Below, piece by piece: positions 1 through 8,311 of a stretch of 51,559 bases of DNA. Source of the DNA: Pseudomonas tehranensis (GTDB lineage Bacteria > Pseudomonadota > Gammaproteobacteria > Pseudomonadales > Pseudomonadaceae); contig NZ_JABWQV010000015.1 in the NCBI RefSeq assembly GCF_014268615.1, positions 1 through 51,559 on the forward strand. The letters are read 5' to 3'. The number at the start of each line of letters is the position of its first letter. The first letter of the stretch is position 1. The notes beneath the pieces are model-generated. The model had not been told where the DNA came from, searched no databases, and worked only from the letters and a program-made list of their open reading frames with translations. The translations under genes and the position numbers were made by a program.

Positions 1-91
1 TGTGGCGAGGGAGCTTGCTCCCGCTCGAGCAGCGTAGCGGCCCCGGTTTGCGGTTGCTGCGCACCCGAGCGGGAGCAAGCTCTCTCGCCAC
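1..91. repeat. REP palindrome pair (tgtggcgaggga family)
   Basis: Two REP units face each other. The left arm is at 1-27 and a near-exact inverted copy is at 66-91, separated by a GC-rich linker. The core GGGAGCTTGCTCCC and the flank TGGCGAG are typical of intergenic REP sequences of the P. fluorescens group. No gene lies inside. The window begins at the first base of the element, so anything further left is unseen. Confidence 0.85.
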
Positions 92-216
92 GATAGTGAC
101 AGCCTGAAAACCAACACTCAGCCAGGCACGCAAGGGTTATCACCTGACAGTCAACACCCCGCCGGGCACACAAAGATCCTCACCTGAACGTCCATACCCA
201 ACCGAACACCAACCCC

Positions 217-373
217 GTGGCGAGGGGATTGATCCCTGTTGGGCCGCGTGGCGGTCCTGGAAACCGGGAGTTGGCGTGTCATCCATTGGCCGGAGCTGCG
301 CAAGACTCAGTTTGAATGGGCGGTTGCTTCCTGGAGGGCTGCGCAACCCCGCGGGGATAGATCCCTTCGCCAC
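217..373. repeat. REP pair, diverged (gtggcgaggggattgatccc type)
   Basis: A REP half at 217-238 is matched by an inverted, diverged half at 353-373 (GGGGATAGATCCCTTCGCCAC). Both share the GTGGCGA end with the element at 1-91 but have a different core (GGGGATTGATCCC). The 120-base interior holds only chance ORFs. Confidence 0.7.
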
Positions 374-406
374 AAGCAGGCGCGTTCAGCTTGATGCAAG
401 GCAGAA

Positions 407-478
407 CAAAAGATCGCAGCCTTCGAAAAGGCCTACACCGGATCGGATGTAGGCATTGTCGAAGGCTGCGATCTTTTG
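407..478. repeat. Long palindrome, REP family aaagatcgcagcc; likely terminator
   Basis: A perfect 20-bp inverted repeat (407-426 against 459-478) surrounds a second imperfect palindrome at 431-455. The arm contains AAAGATCGCAGCCTTCG, a common Pseudomonas REP family. On the minus strand the hairpin is followed by TTTTGTT and lies 16 bases past the stop of the DUF3613 gene, so it can also end that operon's transcript. Confidence 0.75.
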
Positions 479-493
479 TTTTTCCACTGTGTT

Positions 494-763
494 TCAGTTG
501 CTGCTGGTGATTTCCCCACCCGAGTCCTGTTCGAAGAACTCCGGGATCGGGTAATTGAAACTATTGAGCCAGCGCTGCATGGCCAATTCCCGTTCGGTGG
601 CCGAGGCGGTTTGCAGGTGGGTTGAGGCCACCACCCCGCGAATCTGCAACTGCATCCAGCTCTCCGTGCCCTGTTGCGCAGCCGAAGAGGGGCCTGGTTC
701 AATGGCCCAGGCGGTGGTGGACAGGCAAGTCATGCACACGATCAACAGTTGTCTGGTTTTCAT
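494..763 (-). CDS. DUF3613-family secreted small protein of a Tad pilus locus
   Basis: This is an 89-residue protein with an N-terminal signal peptide (about residues 1-20, ending AWA). The mature part has a WMQLQ-to-RW segment followed by FNYPIPEFF. I recognise it as the DUF3613 family, usually the gene after tadD in Pseudomonas Tad/Flp pilus clusters; its role is unknown. The start at 763 is chosen because it begins the signal peptide and is preceded by GAGGAG. A longer frame begins at 799 but lacks such a site. It follows the tadD-like gene by about 20 bases and is the last gene of the operon. Confidence 0.75.
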   Translation of the reverse strand: MKTRQLLIVCMTCLSTTAWAIEPGPSSAAQQGTESWMQLQIRGVVASTHLQTASATERELAMQRWLNSFNYPIPEFFEQDSGGEITSSN

Positions 764-785
764 CTCTTGGACTCCTCGTAAGGCT

Positions 786-1496
786 CTACTTGACCGCATC
801 GGATGAGGCGTCGGCTACATCGCTCAAACGGTTCACGGGAGATGTCGCCCCGATAGGGGCCGAACCTCTGATTTTTTCCGCCCGGGCTTGAGCATCCGCC
901 ACTTGTTTGGGGCTCAGGTTGGCCATGTTTGCCAGTTCGGCTGCCTGCTTCCAGTTGTCCTGGTAAATCAGCAGCGTCACCATGTTGAAGGCGGCCAGTG
1001 AGTCTGACTGTCTGAGCTCCATGGCGGTCATGAACTCGAAGCGGGCTTCTGGGATCCGTCGCTGATTGAGATAGACAACCCCCAGGTCATTGCGGATTTT
1101 TCCTTCGGTGGGGGACATTTTCACAGCGCGCTCAAGGTGTTCAGTGGCGCCAGCATGATCCTGTCTGGCGGCAGCCAACTGGCCGAGGCCATGCTCGCCA
1201 TCGGCGGCCAGGCAAGTGCCGAGCAGGCTCTGGTACAACGGCTCTGCCTCGTTCCGTCCCATCAGGCGCAGCACGCGCGCCTTGCGCAGACGGACCTGGA
1301 CCAGATCCTGCGGCAGACCTTCGAGGTTCGCCAAGCTTGCATACAAACGTCCGTCATTGGCCATGTCATCAGCCAGGTTCAGCGCCAGTTCCTGATCGGA
1401 GCCGGGCTTGGCGCAACTGGTCGGGCGTGAAGCCACGCCGTTGCTGGCGCAGCCGACCAGCAGCACCGTTGCAGCTATCGCGATCACCGCTTTCAT
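786..1496 (-). CDS. tadD: TadD-like TPR lipoprotein, Tad/Flp pilus assembly
   Basis: This is a 236-residue protein. It has a lipoprotein signal ending LVGC at Cys16, then helical tetratricopeptide-type repeats over about residues 90-200, including GVVYLNQRRIPEARFEF and AFNMVTLLIYQDNWKQAAEL. TadD proteins are outer-membrane-linked TPR lipoproteins that help Tad secretin assembly. The start at 1496 has GAGGGGG just upstream and places the lipobox correctly. An in-frame ATG at 1556 overlaps the secretin stop (ATGA) but would bury the signal peptide. Position directly after rcpA and before the DUF3613 gene supports the call, though tadZ, tadA, tadB and tadC would normally lie between. Confidence 0.75.
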   Translation of the reverse strand: MKAVIAIAATVLLVGCASNGVASRPTSCAKPGSDQELALNLADDMANDGRLYASLANLEGLPQDLVQVRLRKARVLRLMGRNEAEPLYQSLLGTCLAADGEHGLGQLAAARQDHAGATEHLERAVKMSPTEGKIRNDLGVVYLNQRRIPEARFEFMTAMELRQSDSLAAFNMVTLLIYQDNWKQAAELANMANLSPKQVADAQARAEKIRGSAPIGATSPVNRLSDVADASSDAVK

Positions 1497-1552
1497 TGAA
1501 TGCCCCCTCGTATCAGGTTGAACACGTGGACGACTGCACTTCAGGCGCCGGC

Positions 1553-2776
1553 TCATTGGGACAGCCCGTTACGGTTGTCGAACTCGCCGTTTTCAAGGAA
1601 GTACATGCGGTAGAAGTTCGGGTCGTAATTGCGCAGCTGTTCGCCCGGCAACGTCGGCAGTTGTGCGTCGGCGGCCAACGGTTGGACCAGATGCGGCGTA
1701 ACGATCATCAGCAGCTCGCGTTCTTCGCGATTGATGGAATTATCGCGAAAGAACGCACCGAGAATCGGAACATCACCCAGCCCCGGTAATTTGTTCACCT
1801 GAGAGGCATTACGCGTGCTGATCAGGCCGCTGATGACAAAGCTTTCGCCATCGGCCAGGGCAATACTGGTATCGGTACGGCGGACGGTGAGCGCCGGAAC
1901 CAGTGTGCCGGCGATGTTCACCGCGTTGGTGAAATCCAGCTCACTGACTTCCGGTGCGACCTTGAGCATGATGCGGTTGGTTCCGACGACGGTGGGCGTC
2001 AAGGTCAGACGGATACCGAATTCCTTGTACTCGATGGACACGTTGTCGCTGCCGGCACTGGGCACCGGGATCGGCACTTCGCCGCCGGCCAGGAAGCTCG
2101 CGCTCTGCCCGCTCAGGGCCACCAGGCTCGGCCGCGCCAGGGTGTAGGCAAAGCCACTGCCTTCCAGCGCATTGATCATCAGCAGGGTTTGTCCGGTGGC
2201 AAAGGACAGGTTGAACATGTCGTTGTTGACCGGCAATGAAGGCCGCACCACGCCACCGATGGTGGGCAGGGTTCTCGGCGCGCCGAACAGGAAGTTGCCA
2301 CGGCTGCCGAAAATAGAGGTCGAAGCTTCCTTGAGCTTGGTCCGACTGACTTCGACGAAACGGATGTCGGTCTGAACCTGGGCGAGCAGCATAGGGTCTT
2401 CGGAGGGCACGCTCGCTGCGCTGGTCAGTGCCGCAGTGGCTCTGCCTTTGACGAAAATCATGCTCTGGCGCGGGTTTTTCGAGCAGGCCGTCCAGACCAT
2501 CAGGCTGGTAGCGCCGGGCGCCAGGCCTGTAAGAATAAAGGCGTCGCTACCGCTGGGTTGCACGTCGGCAATTTTCGGGTCACCCACCGCCAGTTTCGTC
2601 ACGGGGGCCAGGATACGCAATTCATTCTGAAGCCCTTGGCCAACCTCGAAGGTCGCTGGCAAATTGTCCAACTGAGAACAGTTTGCCGTTGCGGCCTGGG
2701 CCGCTTCCAGGCCAAGGCCGATCCAGAACAGGCCATGCATCAATTGCTTTAACGCGGGCGGGGTACGATAGCTCAT
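1553..2776 (-). CDS. rcpA: RcpA/CpaC-type secretin of a Tad pilus system
   Basis: This 407-residue, apparently full-length protein has a Sec signal peptide (to about residue 28, AQA). A pilus-formation N-terminal domain follows (about 40-110, with VGDPKIADVQPSG). A type II/III secretin domain occupies about 190-370, with GGEVPIPVPSAG, ALADGESFVISGL and LPGLGDVPILGAFF. RcpA/CpaC forms the outer-membrane channel through which Flp pili emerge. GAGGATCAC precedes the ATG. No rcpC/cpaB or flp pilin gene lies upstream and no ATPase genes follow, so the channel has no visible motor in this window. The assignment to the Tad subfamily is firm; activity as a pilus port is uncertain. Confidence 0.85.
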   Translation of the reverse strand: MSYRTPPALKQLMHGLFWIGLGLEAAQAATANCSQLDNLPATFEVGQGLQNELRILAPVTKLAVGDPKIADVQPSGSDAFILTGLAPGATSLMVWTACSKNPRQSMIFVKGRATAALTSAASVPSEDPMLLAQVQTDIRFVEVSRTKLKEASTSIFGSRGNFLFGAPRTLPTIGGVVRPSLPVNNDMFNLSFATGQTLLMINALEGSGFAYTLARPSLVALSGQSASFLAGGEVPIPVPSAGSDNVSIEYKEFGIRLTLTPTVVGTNRIMLKVAPEVSELDFTNAVNIAGTLVPALTVRRTDTSIALADGESFVISGLISTRNASQVNKLPGLGDVPILGAFFRDNSINREERELLMIVTPHLVQPLAADAQLPTLPGEQLRNYDPNFYRMYFLENGEFDNRNGLSQ

Positions 2777-3184
2777 GAAGTGATCCTCGACAGAGAGGCC
2801 GTCCCTAGGCTTAACAAATGCCTCGGATCACTTAAGGGGCCCGGGCTGCCCCTTGTATTGCACCAGACCATTGAGCGGCGGCGGTGACCGCCTCGTCGCT
2901 ACAAGCGAGCGAGCGCATCCCACCGGCCTGACTGAATGGCAGGCAGCTTTCGAAAAAACTTTTTGAGCCCCGCGATAGCGGGGTGACGAGCAGGGTGACC
3001 GGTGTTGATCGGGTCGCCCTAGGGGTGATTTATTCACCGCCGTGCCCGCTTCTTTTTGAAGGTAGTTCATGCATGGCAAAGCGCCACGCCATAAACGAAA
3101 AAAACGACTAAAAAGTGACGGGAGGGAAATTCTCGGTAAAGTCGCCGTCAATAATTTGTCTTTTGTTTGATTTTGAGGGCGTGT
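2777..3184. other. 408-base intergenic region with small palindromes, no gene seen
   Basis: It separates two minus-strand genes (LysE exporter upstream, rcpA downstream). A short hairpin CCCCGCGATAGCGGGG lies near 2968-2983 and A/T-rich stretches near 3090-3180. The 107-codon minus frame at 2828-3151 is Arg/Ser/Pro-rich with no recognisable domain, and I regard it as chance. I see no remnant of rcpC or flp, which would be expected here in a complete Tad locus. The rcpA promoter should lie here but no good -35/-10 pair stands out. Confidence 0.5.
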
Positions 3185-3823
3185 TTACAGGGACAGGATC
3201 AACCGTCCGGCAAAAAGAATCAGGATGACGCCCATGCTCCGTTCGAACCAATGTCCCATGCGCATAAACACTTCCCGCACTCGGGCGCTGGAAAAAAACA
3301 ACGCAACGAGGACAAACCACAGTGCATTCACCAGGCACATCCAGAGCCCGTACAACGCCTGGATCTGCAGCGGTGTGGTGGTGCTGATCAGCGTGGTGAA
3401 GATGGCCAGGAAAAACAGCGTGGCTTTCGGGTTGGTGGCGTTGGTCAGAAACCCGGTGACAAACGCTTTGAATGGCGTTTGCCCAGTAGTGTCTTGATCG
3501 TTGCTGTGTACGCCTTCAAGCGTGGATTTGGGTTGGCTGCGCAGCAGGCTGACCCCCAGGTAAAGAATGTAGGCCCCCCCCACCACCTTGGCGACCATCA
3601 GCAACCAGGGGAAGGTGTGCATCAGCGCACCTACGCCGAGCAAGGTGTAGATCACATGCACCGAGATGCCGGCGCCGATGCCCAGCGCTGTGCAGATCCC
3701 GATCCAGCGGCCAAAACGGACGCTTTGGCGGATCGTCACGGCGAAATCAGGGCCGGGTGCGACCACCGCAAGAAAATGAACGGTGGCCAGGGCCAGGAAT
3801 TCGCCAAGGTAGCTCGATAGCAT
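3185..3823 (-). CDS. LysE/RhtB-family amino-acid exporter
   Basis: This 212-residue, strongly hydrophobic protein has about six membrane segments. The family motif VVAPGPDFAVTIRQS near residues 20-34 is followed by GIGAGISVHVIYTLLGVGAL. The second half carries GFLTNATNPKATLFFLAIF, the other LysE/RhtB hallmark. Such inner-membrane proteins export amino acids or homoserine lactones in exchange for protons; the substrate cannot be told from sequence. GGAG stands before the ATG. It is divergent from the LysR gene at 3986, a common arrangement in which the regulator controls the exporter, but no operator was identified. Confidence 0.88.
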   Translation of the reverse strand: MLSSYLGEFLALATVHFLAVVAPGPDFAVTIRQSVRFGRWIGICTALGIGAGISVHVIYTLLGVGALMHTFPWLLMVAKVVGGAYILYLGVSLLRSQPKSTLEGVHSNDQDTTGQTPFKAFVTGFLTNATNPKATLFFLAIFTTLISTTTPLQIQALYGLWMCLVNALWFVLVALFFSSARVREVFMRMGHWFERSMGVILILFAGRLILSL

Positions 3824-3985
3824 TTCAACTCCGAACGGTCAGGGCGCGGCATCGCGGCGATGACCGATAAAAAAGAGAAAAGGCTCAGGCGCGGATATTC
3901 CATACCCGCATCGGGATGTGTGCGGGATTATAAGTTGTGTGGTAATGGGTGATAATCCGTTGAAATTTCATAGGGCTTTTGCGCC

Positions 3986-4942
3986 ATGAGCACAAATCAA
4001 TCACTGGCCTTGCTCGCCGAAATGGCCATTTTCGTCAAGGTCGTGGAGACCGGCAGCTTCTCCGAAGCGGCCAGGCAGTCAGGCTTGTCCCCGTCGGCTG
4101 TCAGCCGAAGCATCTCGCGTCTGGAAAAAGCCTTGGCCACCCGCTTGCTGCAACGCACCACGCGCAAGCTGCGCTTGAGCGATGGCGGGGAGGAAGTGTT
4201 CAAGCGTTGTCGGGAGATGGTCGCCGCCGCCCGCTCGGTGATGGAAATCAGCGGCCAGTTCACCCATGAAGCCGAGGGGCGGATCCGGGTCAGCGTGCCC
4301 AAGGCGGTGGGGCGCTTTGTCATTCATCCCCACATACCCGAATTCTTGCGTCGTTACCCCAAGGTCGATGTGGAGTTACTGCTGGAGGATCGGCAGGTCG
4401 ATCTGATCGACGATCATGTTGACCTGGCTCTGCGGATCACCGACCAGCCGCCGGTCGGGCTGGTGGGACGTCAGTTGTTGACCATTGACCACCTGCTCTG
4501 CGCCACGCCGCGCTACCTGGCCGAACACGGCATCCCCGAGCATCCCCACGACCTGTTGGAGCACAGCTGCATCTACCTGGGAGAAACCCCACACGACGCT
4601 CGCTGGAAATTCAGGAAAGGCACCCGGTCCGTCCACGTGGGTGTACGTGGCCGCTATGCTGCCAATCATACGGGCGTGCGGCTGGAGGCTGTCTTGCAGC
4701 ACATTGGCATCGGCAGCTTGCCGTACTTCACGGCCCGTCATGCGCTGGAGCAAGGGTTGATCGTACAGGTGCTGGCGGATTGGACGTTCCTGGCCTCCTA
4801 CCAGGGTGGGTTGTGGCTGCTGCATTCGCCTACCCGCTACCTGCCGCCGAAGTTGCGGGTGTTCATTGATTATCTGGTGGAGTGTCTGGAGAAAGAGCCC
4901 ACTTTGAACAAGGCGGGCCACAAAAAAGGCCCGCCGGATTAA
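3986..4942 (+). CDS. LysR-family transcriptional regulator
   Basis: This 318-residue protein has an N-terminal winged helix-turn-helix (about residues 12-70: FVKVVETGSFSEAARQ, SPSAVSRSISRLEKAL) and a LysR substrate-binding domain (about 95-300). It resembles the DNA-binding regulators of the TrmB/DmlR-like LysR branch. It is divergent from the LysE exporter across 162 bases, so it plausibly regulates that exporter and itself. The last codons (KAGHKKGPPD) are encoded by the hairpin that terminates the facing PA2817-family gene, so the C-terminal tail may reflect RNA-level constraint. The effector is unknown. Confidence 0.88.
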   Translation: MSTNQSLALLAEMAIFVKVVETGSFSEAARQSGLSPSAVSRSISRLEKALATRLLQRTTRKLRLSDGGEEVFKRCREMVAAARSVMEISGQFTHEAEGRIRVSVPKAVGRFVIHPHIPEFLRRYPKVDVELLLEDRQVDLIDDHVDLALRITDQPPVGLVGRQLLTIDHLLCATPRYLAEHGIPEHPHDLLEHSCIYLGETPHDARWKFRKGTRSVHVGVRGRYAANHTGVRLEAVLQHIGIGSLPYFTARHALEQGLIVQVLADWTFLASYQGGLWLLHSPTRYLPPKLRVFIDYLVECLEKEPTLNKAGHKKGPPD

Positions 4943-4953
4943 CCGTGCGGGCC
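4921..4953 (-). terminator. Rho-independent terminator of the PA2817-family gene
   Basis: Read on the minus strand, GGCCCGC (4953-4947) pairs with GCGGGCC (4934-4928) and is followed at once by six T. The T-tract and half the stem lie inside the 3' end of the convergent LysR gene. Confidence 0.7.
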
Positions 4954-4972
4954 TTGGCATGACTGATCGCAA

Positions 4973-5380
4973 TCAGTGCTTGCTGTCCTGATCCGACATC
5001 GCCAGCAATTGCTTTTCCTGGTTCCAGTCGAACGGTTCGTCGTTTTGTTCGGCTTCGAAACGACGTTCTTCCAGGGCCTGGTACAAGGCGATTTCTTCGT
5101 CGGGCATGTAATGCAGGCAGTCACCGGCGAAGTACCACAGCAGGTCACGAGGCACCAGGTGGGCGATCTGTGGATAACGCACGATCACCTGGCACATCAG
5201 GTCCTGGCCCAGGTACTGGCTTTCGATCGGATCAACGGGCAACTGCGCGCGCAATTCGTCGAAGCGTTCCAGAAACAGGGCATGGCTTTCTTCGGGAACC
5301 TGGTCTGCCTCACCCACGGCGACCAGGATGCTGCGCAAGTGGTCAAGCAAGACAAGGTGATCGGCAACGACGTTGGACAC
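4973..5380 (-). CDS. PA2817-family conserved protein
   Basis: This is a 135-residue soluble protein of unknown function, with no signal peptide or membrane segment. It matches the PA2817 family as I remember it, including the tail EKQLLAMSDQDSKH and the central PRDLLWYFAGDCLHYMPDEE. I chose the GTG start at 5380 (VSNVVADHL) because TTGAGGA lies about nine bases upstream. The longer frame from 5401 would absorb that ribosome site. It is downstream of, and in the same direction as, the acyl-CoA dehydrogenase. A hairpin terminator in the gap suggests it is transcribed separately; TATACT at 5419-5414 inside that hairpin is a possible -10 box. Confidence 0.75.
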   Translation of the reverse strand: MSNVVADHLVLLDHLRSILVAVGEADQVPEESHALFLERFDELRAQLPVDPIESQYLGQDLMCQVIVRYPQIAHLVPRDLLWYFAGDCLHYMPDEEIALYQALEERRFEAEQNDEPFDWNQEKQLLAMSDQDSKH

Positions 5381-5400
5381 GAGATAAGTCCTCAAGAGCA

Positions 5401-5441
5401 AAACGGGCGCAGGAGTATAAAGCGCTTGCGCCCGTTTTTAC
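5401..5441 (-). terminator. Hairpin terminator after the fadE-type gene
   Basis: An 11-bp inverted repeat (AAACGGGCGCA at 5401-5411 with TGCGCCCGTTT at 5427-5437) is followed by T runs on both strands. It lies between the end of the acyl-CoA dehydrogenase gene and the start of the PA2817-family gene. Confidence 0.7.
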
Positions 5442-5468
5442 ATGGCACAGAGCACAGGGTCGCCAGGA

Positions 5469-7916
5469 TCAACGGACCTTGTCCTCGGCGAGCGTGAGTT
5501 CCTCCTTGTCGAAATCATCCACGTCGATCACTTTACGTCGGGCCGCTTCGGCCTCGCGCAGGGTCTGGGCCTCGCCGGCCTGTAGCATGCCGGCTTCGAG
5601 GGCCGCGTCGATGACCTGTTCGCCTGGGGCGGGGTTAAGCTGACCCTGTTTGAGCGCGCCGTGCAGTTTCTTGTGCAGCGGATGAGCCGCGGCCAGCAGG
5701 TCGCAAGCGTGCTGCAGCGCACCCACCGGATCGTCGACCGATTGCGGGCGATAGCAACCCTGCAGCAGCTCCTCGAGGGTCGGGTCGCCCTTGCCCCGGC
5801 CGATCACTGCAGCCACTTCAGCGTCCAGCCTGTCGCTCGGACCTTTGTGGCGGCGGCCGAGGGGGAATACCACCACGCGCAACAGACCACCCAGCACCCG
5901 GTTCGGGAAGTTGTCCAGCAGTTCGTCCAGGGCCCGCTCAGCCTGGCCCAGGCTTTCTTCCATGGCCCAGGTGAACAGCGGTTCCATATGGTCCGGCGAG
6001 TCCAGGTCGTGGTAGCGCTTGAGCGCGGCGGAGGCGAGGTAGAGGTTGCTCAATACATCCCCAAGGCGCGCCGACAAGCGTTCGCGACGTTTGAGTTCGC
6101 CGCCCAGCAGCATCATGCTCAGGTCCGCCAGCAGCGCGAATGCCGCCGCCTGCCGGTTGAGGGCGCGGAAATAACCCTGGCTCAAGGCGTTGCCGGGGGC
6201 TCTTTCGAAACGCCCCAGGCCCAGGTTCAGCACCAGGGTGCTGGCGGCGTTGCTGATGGCAAAACCGATGTGTTTGAGCAACAACCCGTCGAATTCGATC
6301 AGCGCCTGGTCTTTGTCTTCTCGCGTGGCCAAGGCCATTTCCTTGAGCACGAAAGGGTGGCAGCGAATCGCACCCTGGCCGAAGATCATCAGGTTACGTG
6401 ACAGGATATTCGCGCCTTCGACCGTGATGAAGATCGGTGCACCTTGCCAACTACGCCCCAGGTAGTTATTGGGCCCCATGATGATGCCCTTGCCGCCGTG
6501 TACATCCATGGCGTGGCTGATGCATTCGCGACCGCGCTCGGTCAGGTGGTATTTGAGGATCGCCGACAGCACCGAAGGTTTTTCTCCCAGGTCCACCGCG
6601 TTGGCGGTCAGCATGCGGGCGGCGTCCATCATCCACGCATTGCCACCGATACGGGCCATGGCCTCCTGAATACCTTCGAAGGCCGACAATGGCACGTTGA
6701 ACTGCTCGCGTACCTGGGTGTACTGGCCGGTCACCAGGCTGGTGAACTTCGCCGCCCCGGTGCCCACCGCCGGGAGCGAAATCGACCGGCCGACCGACAG
6801 GCAGTTCATCAGCATCATCCAGCCTTTGCCGAGCATGGGCTGGCCGCCGATGAGAAAGTCCAGCGGGATGAACACGTCCTTGCCCCAGTTCGGTCCGTTC
6901 ATGAAAGCGGCGCCAAGGGGCAGGTGACGACGGCCGATATTGACGCCAGGGGTGTCGGTGGGGATCAGGGCGAGGCTGATGCCCAGGTCCTCTTCATCCC
7001 CCAGCAGGTGATCGGGGTCATAGGCCTTGAAGGCCAGGCCGAGGAGGGTGGCTACCGGTCCGAGGGTGATGTAGCGCTTTTCCCAGTTCAGGCGCAGGCC
7101 CACGGTTTCCTGACCTTGCCATTGGCCCTTGCAGATGATGCCGGTGTCGGGCATCGCCCCGGCGTCGGAGCCAGCCAGCGGCCCGGTCAGGGCGAAGCAG
7201 GGAATATCGTCGCCACGAGCCAGCCGTGGCAGGTAGTGGTTGCGTTGCTCGTCGGTGCCGTAGTGCAGCAGCAGTTCGGCCGGGCCGAGGGAGTTGGGGA
7301 CCATCACGGTGGAAGCCAGATCGCCGCTACGGGTGGCCAGTTTCATCGCCACCTGGGAGTGGGCATAGGCGGAGAAGCCCTTGCCTCCATATTCCTTGGG
7401 GATGATGAGCGCGAAGAACCCGTGCTCCTTGATGTGTGCCCAGGCGGCGGGTGGCAGGTCCATGGCCTGGCCGATCTGCCAGTCGCTGACCATGGCGCAG
7501 AGTTCTTCGGTGGGGCCGTCGAGGAAAGCCTGTTCCTCCTCGGTCAGTTGCACCTTGGGGTAGGCCAGTAGCGTATCCCAGTCCGGCCGGCCACTGAACA
7601 GTTCACCGTCCCACCACACCGTACCGGCGTCGATGGCGTCGCGCTCGGTTTCTGACATGGGAGGCAGGGTCTTCTGGAACCAGTTGAACATCGGCGCGCT
7701 GAAATACTTGCGGCGCAGGTCCGGCAGCAGCAGTGGGGCCGCGACGGCGGCGAGCACGACCCAGAGGATCAGCATCAGCCAACCGGGGGCGGGACTGAAG
7801 AGGTTCATGGCCAGCAGGTAGACCGCAATGATTCCCAGCGCGGGCAGCGGGGCGGTGCGCCGATGCGCCAGCCAGGCTTTCCCGACGACCAGAACCAGTA
7901 TCCACAACAACAGCAT
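5469..7916 (-). CDS. fadE: Acyl-CoA dehydrogenase, large FadE type
   Basis: This 815-residue protein has two N-terminal membrane segments (about residues 1-65, Leu/Val/Ala-rich). An acyl-CoA dehydrogenase core follows (about 120-500: FALIIPKEYGGKGFSAYAHS, CFALTGPLAGSDAGAMPDTG, MDVHGGKGIIMGPNNYLG). The remainder is the long C-terminal domain (DUF1974 region) found in E. coli FadE. It catalyses the first FAD-dependent step of fatty-acid beta-oxidation, at the inner membrane. GGAGG precedes the ATG. It appears orthologous to PAO1 PA2815, whose neighbours are also present here. Pseudomonads carry several FadE paralogues, so chain-length preference is not predictable. Confidence 0.9.
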   Translation of the reverse strand: MLLLWILVLVVGKAWLAHRRTAPLPALGIIAVYLLAMNLFSPAPGWLMLILWVVLAAVAAPLLLPDLRRKYFSAPMFNWFQKTLPPMSETERDAIDAGTVWWDGELFSGRPDWDTLLAYPKVQLTEEEQAFLDGPTEELCAMVSDWQIGQAMDLPPAAWAHIKEHGFFALIIPKEYGGKGFSAYAHSQVAMKLATRSGDLASTVMVPNSLGPAELLLHYGTDEQRNHYLPRLARGDDIPCFALTGPLAGSDAGAMPDTGIICKGQWQGQETVGLRLNWEKRYITLGPVATLLGLAFKAYDPDHLLGDEEDLGISLALIPTDTPGVNIGRRHLPLGAAFMNGPNWGKDVFIPLDFLIGGQPMLGKGWMMLMNCLSVGRSISLPAVGTGAAKFTSLVTGQYTQVREQFNVPLSAFEGIQEAMARIGGNAWMMDAARMLTANAVDLGEKPSVLSAILKYHLTERGRECISHAMDVHGGKGIIMGPNNYLGRSWQGAPIFITVEGANILSRNLMIFGQGAIRCHPFVLKEMALATREDKDQALIEFDGLLLKHIGFAISNAASTLVLNLGLGRFERAPGNALSQGYFRALNRQAAAFALLADLSMMLLGGELKRRERLSARLGDVLSNLYLASAALKRYHDLDSPDHMEPLFTWAMEESLGQAERALDELLDNFPNRVLGGLLRVVVFPLGRRHKGPSDRLDAEVAAVIGRGKGDPTLEELLQGCYRPQSVDDPVGALQHACDLLAAAHPLHKKLHGALKQGQLNPAPGEQVIDAALEAGMLQAGEAQTLREAEAARRKVIDVDDFDKEELTLAEDKVR

Positions 7917-8311
7917 AAGTAATCCTCCGTGAACCAGGGCAAAACCGACCCTCAGAGCTTAGACGGCATCTGCAAAACCGGCGGTCGGCGCGATGTGATT
8001 GATTTCGTGGGAAACCTTGGATGCATTGCGCCAGTCTGGTTGGCAACAGCCGTGGGAAATCGTTCGTTAACAAAGTGAGAAAGCGCCATTGTTTGGCCGG
8101 AATGCCGTTATCGCCGGGCGAGGGCTGTGGATAAACTCGTGGCAAGCTCTCCTGTAGGAGCTGCCGAAGGCTCGGGCCGCGTTCGGACGATTTTTTGATT
8201 CTTGATCTGTCGGTCTTTCGCTCAGGATTCAATTGTCTGGGGAAAGATCGCAGCCTCGTTGCACTCGACAGCTCCTACGGACGGTGATGTTTCTCCAGAG
8301 GCCTTCCATTT
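7917..8311. other. 395-base divergent intergenic region with one REP pair
   Basis: It lies between the divergent fadE-type and transglutaminase-like genes and must hold both promoters, but I cannot assign -35/-10 boxes with confidence. The right half is occupied by the REP pair at 8154-8278. The 209-codon minus frame that runs through here into fadE is a shadow without family features. Confidence 0.5.
8154..8278. repeat. REP pair (gtaggagctg / gatcgcagcc family)
   Basis: The termini GTAGGAGCTG (8154-8163) and CAGCTCCTAC (8269-8278) are exact inverted copies. The interior holds GCCGAAGGCTCGGGCC and AAAGATCGCAGCCTCG, core motifs of the same family as the palindrome at 407-478. It is a REP doublet with diverged inner parts. 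Confidence 0.75.

Noticed and set aside
1..480. Clustered inverted repeats considered as a CRISPR array or integron
   Set aside because: Repeats are paired palindromes of different families with irregular spacing, typical of REP elements; no regular spacers and no cas or integrase genes.
2828..3151. 107-codon minus frame upstream of rcpA, considered as an rcpC/flp remnant
   Set aside because: No signal peptide, SAF domain or pilin-like hydrophobic segment; composition looks random.
7603..8232. 209-codon minus frame spanning the start of the fadE-type gene
   Set aside because: Arg-rich shadow of fadE extended through a REP element; no domain.
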